Source: Dehalococcoidia bacterium | Lineage (GTDB): Bacteria; Chloroflexota; Dehalococcoidia; Dehalococcoidales; JAUWZL01 | NCBI GenBank assembly: GCA_030615305.1 | Contig: JAUWZL010000031.1 | Coordinates: forward strand, 1 to 7,855 | Direction of reading: 5' to 3' | DNA: 7,855 bases | Shown: in pieces, positions 5,936 to 7,855 of the stretch | Layout: the number at the start of each line of letters is the position of its first letter | Position numbering within the stretch: the first letter of the stretch is position 1 | Notes under the pieces: model-generated | Databases searched by the model: none | Told to the model about the DNA's origin: nothing | What the model saw: only the letters and a program-made list of their open reading frames with translations | Made by a program: the position numbers and the translations under genes

Positions 5936-6553
5936 ATGATACAAGGGATTATTGGACGCAAGCTGGGTATGACCCAGGTATTCAGGGAGAACGGTAAAGC
6001 TGAGGCAGTAACCTTTGTCAGCGCCGGTCCCTGTACTGTGATACAGGTCAGAACGGAAGCCAAGGAGGGCTATAACGCCGCCCAGCTTGGCTTTGGTGAG
6101 GCCAAAAGGCTGAAGTCTGCCCAGCGGGGACACCTTAAGGGGCAGGGAGATTTCAGGTATTTAAGGGAATTCAGGCTGGTTGACAGTGAAGACGTTAAGG
6201 TAGGGGATAAGGTTGATGTCAGCCTGTTTAAGCCCGGTGATTTGGTTAATGTTACCGGGGTGTCCAAGGGTAAAGGCTTTGCCGGAGTGGTCAAACGCCA
6301 CGGCTTTGCCGGTGGGCCCAAAACACATGGCCAATCCGACCGGCACCGTGCCCCGGGTTCTATAGGGGCGGGCTCTTCTCCTGGTCGGGTGTTAAAAGGC
6401 AAACGCATGCCCGGGCACATGGGCGACGAGCAAGTGACGGTGCGTAACCTTGAGGTGCTTAAGACCGACACTGACCGTAACCTGTTACTGGTTAAGGGAG
6501 CGGTGCCTGGCGCCAAGAATGGACTATTACTGATAAGAAAGTCAGAGAAGTAA
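5936..6553 (+). CDS. rplC: 50S ribosomal protein L3
   Basis: L3 is an early assembly protein of the large subunit whose long loop reaches the peptidyl transferase centre. The product is 205 residues, normal for the family. It begins IIGRKLGMTQVF (5-16) and carries the loop GVSKGKGFAGVVKRHGFAGG (108-127) followed by THGQSDRHRAPGSIGAGSSPGRVLKGKRMPGHMG (130-163). The Gln methylated by PrmB in E. coli (GSIGQNQ) is replaced in GSIGAGSS, so that modification is not expected here. The start is 11 nt after rpsJ, and an AGGA overlapping the rpsJ stop serves as Shine-Dalgarno, suggesting coupled translation. Confidence 0.97.
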   Translation: MIQGIIGRKLGMTQVFRENGKAEAVTFVSAGPCTVIQVRTEAKEGYNAAQLGFGEAKRLKSAQRGHLKGQGDFRYLREFRLVDSEDVKVGDKVDVSLFKPGDLVNVTGVSKGKGFAGVVKRHGFAGGPKTHGQSDRHRAPGSIGAGSSPGRVLKGKRMPGHMGDEQVTVRNLEVLKTDTDRNLLLVKGAVPGAKNGLLLIRKSEK

Positions 6554-6556
6554 GAA

Positions 6557-7189
6557 GTGCAAGTTCCAGTTTATAGTATGGCCGGCAAAGTGGTGAAGCA
6601 CATTGACATTTCTGATGATGTCTTTGCCCTGCCCGTTAATGAGGCTGTGGTACACCAGGCAGTGGTCAGGCAGCTGGCAAATGCCCGCCAGGGGACGGCA
6701 AGCACTAAAACCCGCAGTGAGGTTGCCGGTAGTAAGCAGAAGATGTTCCGGCAGAAGCATACCGGGCGTGCCCGGGCTGGCAGCATAAGGTCCCCACTGC
6801 GCCGTGGCGGTGGTGTTACTTTTGGCCCTAAACCCAGGAGCTACCGGCAGGCAATGCCTAAAAAGATGCGCCGGCTGGCTCTAAGGTGCGTCCTGTCAGC
6901 TAAGGCCGGGGGTAAAGAACTGATGGTCTTGGATGAGTTAAGGCTTGAAGAACCCAAGACTAAAGAGATGGTTAAGATTCTGGCGGCACTGGGAATAGAA
7001 GACTCAGCTCTTATTGCTACCGGTGAGCCGGTGGAAAATGTGGTAAAATCAGCCCGTAATCTGCCTGGAGTTAAAACAATTCCAGCCAATTTACTTAACG
7101 TGGTTGATATTACTTCCCATAAGATGCTGCTCCTAACCGAGACGGCGGTACGCCAGGTAGAGCAACTGTGGGGCAAGGAGGCAGCTTAA
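6557..7189 (+). CDS. rplD: 50S ribosomal protein L4
   Basis: L4 binds 23S rRNA domain I. Its extended loop lines the narrowest part of the peptide exit tunnel, and in some bacteria it also represses the S10 operon. The 210-residue product starts at GTG, 3 nt after the rplC stop. MQVPVYSMAGK matches the family N-terminus, and no clear Shine-Dalgarno is present, so it probably relies on coupling to rplC. The tunnel loop reads RQGTASTKTRSEV (44-56), then FRQKHTGRARAGSIRSP (64-80) and GGGVTFGPKPRSY (84-96). The usual QKGTGRAR is QKHTGRAR here, and the normally preceding Pro-Trp is Met-Phe. The C-terminal domain has the conserved TGEPVENVVKSARNLPGV stretch (155-172). Confidence 0.96.
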   Translation: MQVPVYSMAGKVVKHIDISDDVFALPVNEAVVHQAVVRQLANARQGTASTKTRSEVAGSKQKMFRQKHTGRARAGSIRSPLRRGGGVTFGPKPRSYRQAMPKKMRRLALRCVLSAKAGGKELMVLDELRLEEPKTKEMVKILAALGIEDSALIATGEPVENVVKSARNLPGVKTIPANLLNVVDITSHKMLLLTETAVRQVEQLWGKEAA

Positions 7190-7193
7190 GACA

Positions 7194-7478
7194 ATGCATC
7201 TCTACGAAGTCTTGCGCCGTCCGTTAATAACGGAAAAGAATACCCTGCTCCAGGCTCAGGGCAGGTATGCCTTTGAAGTAGCCGCCAAGGCTAACAAGCA
7301 GCAGATTAAGCAGGCTGTGGAAACCGCCTTTAAGGTTGGGGTGACCGCAGTTAACACCATGACAGTACCGGGCAAACAGCGTCGCGTGGGCAGACGACAG
7401 GTTCTTACTTCACCCTGGAAGAAGGCAATTGTTACCCTTAAGCCAGGGGATAAAATAGAGCTATTTGAAGGGGTTTAG
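7194..7478 (+). CDS. rplW: 50S ribosomal protein L23
   Basis: L23 sits at the exit of the polypeptide tunnel and is the docking site for trigger factor and signal recognition particle. The 94-residue product has the family start LYEVLRRPLITEKNTLL (3-19), YAFEVAAKANKQQIKQAVETAF (25-46), VNTMTVPGKQRRVGRR (53-68) and the C-terminal strand WKKAIVTLKPGDKIELFEG. It starts at an ATG 4 nt after rplD. AAGGAGG inside the end of rplD (7175-7181), about 12 nt upstream, is the likely Shine-Dalgarno. Unlike its neighbours it is followed by a 116-nt gap before rplB. Confidence 0.97.
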   Translation: MHLYEVLRRPLITEKNTLLQAQGRYAFEVAAKANKQQIKQAVETAFKVGVTAVNTMTVPGKQRRVGRRQVLTSPWKKAIVTLKPGDKIELFEGV

Positions 7479-7500
7479 TATCTTAAGAAGGGAAGTTTGA

Positions 7501-7560
7501 ATGGGGGAGAGGTTGCACAACTGGTCAGAAAATTTAGGTTCTTTATGGGTATGGGGATAA
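7501..7560 (+). CDS. Possible Trp-rich mini-ORF between rplW and rplB (19 aa)
   Basis: A short frame runs from ATG at 7501 to TAA at 7558-7560. AAGGGA (7488-7493) is placed 7 nt upstream, a better-placed ribosome site than several neighbouring genes have. The predicted peptide ends [13 protein letters not shown] and contains three Trp residues in 19. It resembles no protein I recognise. It occupies half of an unusually long gap in an otherwise compact operon and ends 34 nt before rplB. It could be a regulatory upstream ORF, a real small protein, or chance; no conserved stem-loop accompanies it. Confidence that it is translated is low. Confidence 0.3.
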   Translation: MGERLHNWSENLGSLWVWG

Positions 7561-7594
7561 TAGTCAGGAAGAATCAAGGAGATTATATAAGCAA

Positions 7595-7855
7595 ATGGCA
7601 CTAAAGACATACCGGCCAACTTCTCCCGGCAGGCGGGGTATGACCGGCTCTACCTTTGAGGAACTGACCAAAAGTAAGCCGGAGAAATCTCTGCTTCTGC
7701 CTCTCAAGAAGAAGGCTGGGCGTAGTAATCAGGGGAGAATAACTGTCCGCCACCGGGGTGGTGGTGCCAAGCGCAGGCTGCGCATCATTGACTTTAAGCG
7801 GGCTAAGCTCGGTGTTCCCGGCAGAGTGGCCGCCATTGAGTATGACCCCAACCGT
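7595..7855 (+). CDS. rplB: 50S ribosomal protein L2, partial (N-terminal 87 residues)
   Basis: L2 is a core large-subunit protein needed for subunit joining and peptidyl transferase assembly. The frame begins [25 protein letters not shown], the family N-terminus, and continues with [31 protein letters not shown] (39-69) and [12 protein letters not shown] (76-87), part of the RNA-binding OB-like domain. It runs off the right edge in frame; the family is about 275 residues, so roughly two thirds is missing. AAGGAG (7576-7581) lies 13 nt before the ATG, a long spacing. Its place after rplW matches the S10 operon. Confidence 0.97.
   Translation, partial: MALKTYRPTSPGRRGMTGSTFEELTKSKPEKSLLLPLKKKAGRSNQGRITVRHRGGGAKRRLRIIDFKRAKLGVPGRVAAIEYDPNR

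Noticed and set aside
5612..6133. 173-codon minus-strand frame across rpsJ and rplC
   Set aside because: It is a shadow of two intact ribosomal protein genes, with no ribosome site or family resemblance.

Overview
The window is a bacterial chromosomal segment with two divergent transcription units and about 470 bp of regulatory DNA between them. The EF-G sequence, the type I-beta DAHP synthase followed by aroB, and an str/S10 ribosomal run with no tuf gene all point to Chloroflexota, most likely a Dehalococcoidia-like lineage. That placement rests on recalled family sequences, not a search, and is moderately confident. There are no rRNA or tRNA genes, CRISPR arrays or insertion sequences.

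Left part, minus strand: aroF (DAHP synthase, 992-2068) is followed directly by aroB (3-dehydroquinate synthase, 1-991, cut by the window edge). These are the first two enzymes of the shikimate pathway. Upstream of aroF, on the same strand, lies what looks like a complete ribosome-mediated transcription attenuator. It has a TTGACA / TATATT promoter (2306-2335) and a 30-codon leader ORF (2187-2279) whose codons 12-20 read YYTYFTFSW. The end of that ORF can fold into a GC-rich hairpin or pair with a distal segment as an antiterminator. A 10-bp terminator hairpin with a T-run (2128-2154) uses the same distal segment. The leader tests for all three aromatic end-products of the pathway that aroF opens. 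This is the most interesting object in the window.

Middle: the divergent rpsL promoter (2378-2407) has the same layout (TTGACA, 18-bp spacer, TGA before the -10). It is followed by a roughly 120-nt leader with two strong hairpins. Their arms share complementary AGGAT/ATCCT modules with each other and with the rpsL Shine-Dalgarno, which suggests switchable control of translation or elongation.

Right part, plus strand: rpsL (TTG start), rpsG, fusA, rpsJ, rplC, rplD (GTG start), rplW and rplB (cut by the right edge). This is the str operon fused to the start of the S10 operon without tuf. Spacings are mostly 3-25 nt. The exceptions are 54 nt before fusA and 116 nt between rplW and rplB, where a 19-codon ORF with three Trp codons sits. 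S12 carries a 14-residue insertion and two substitutions in normally invariant segments near the decoding centre.
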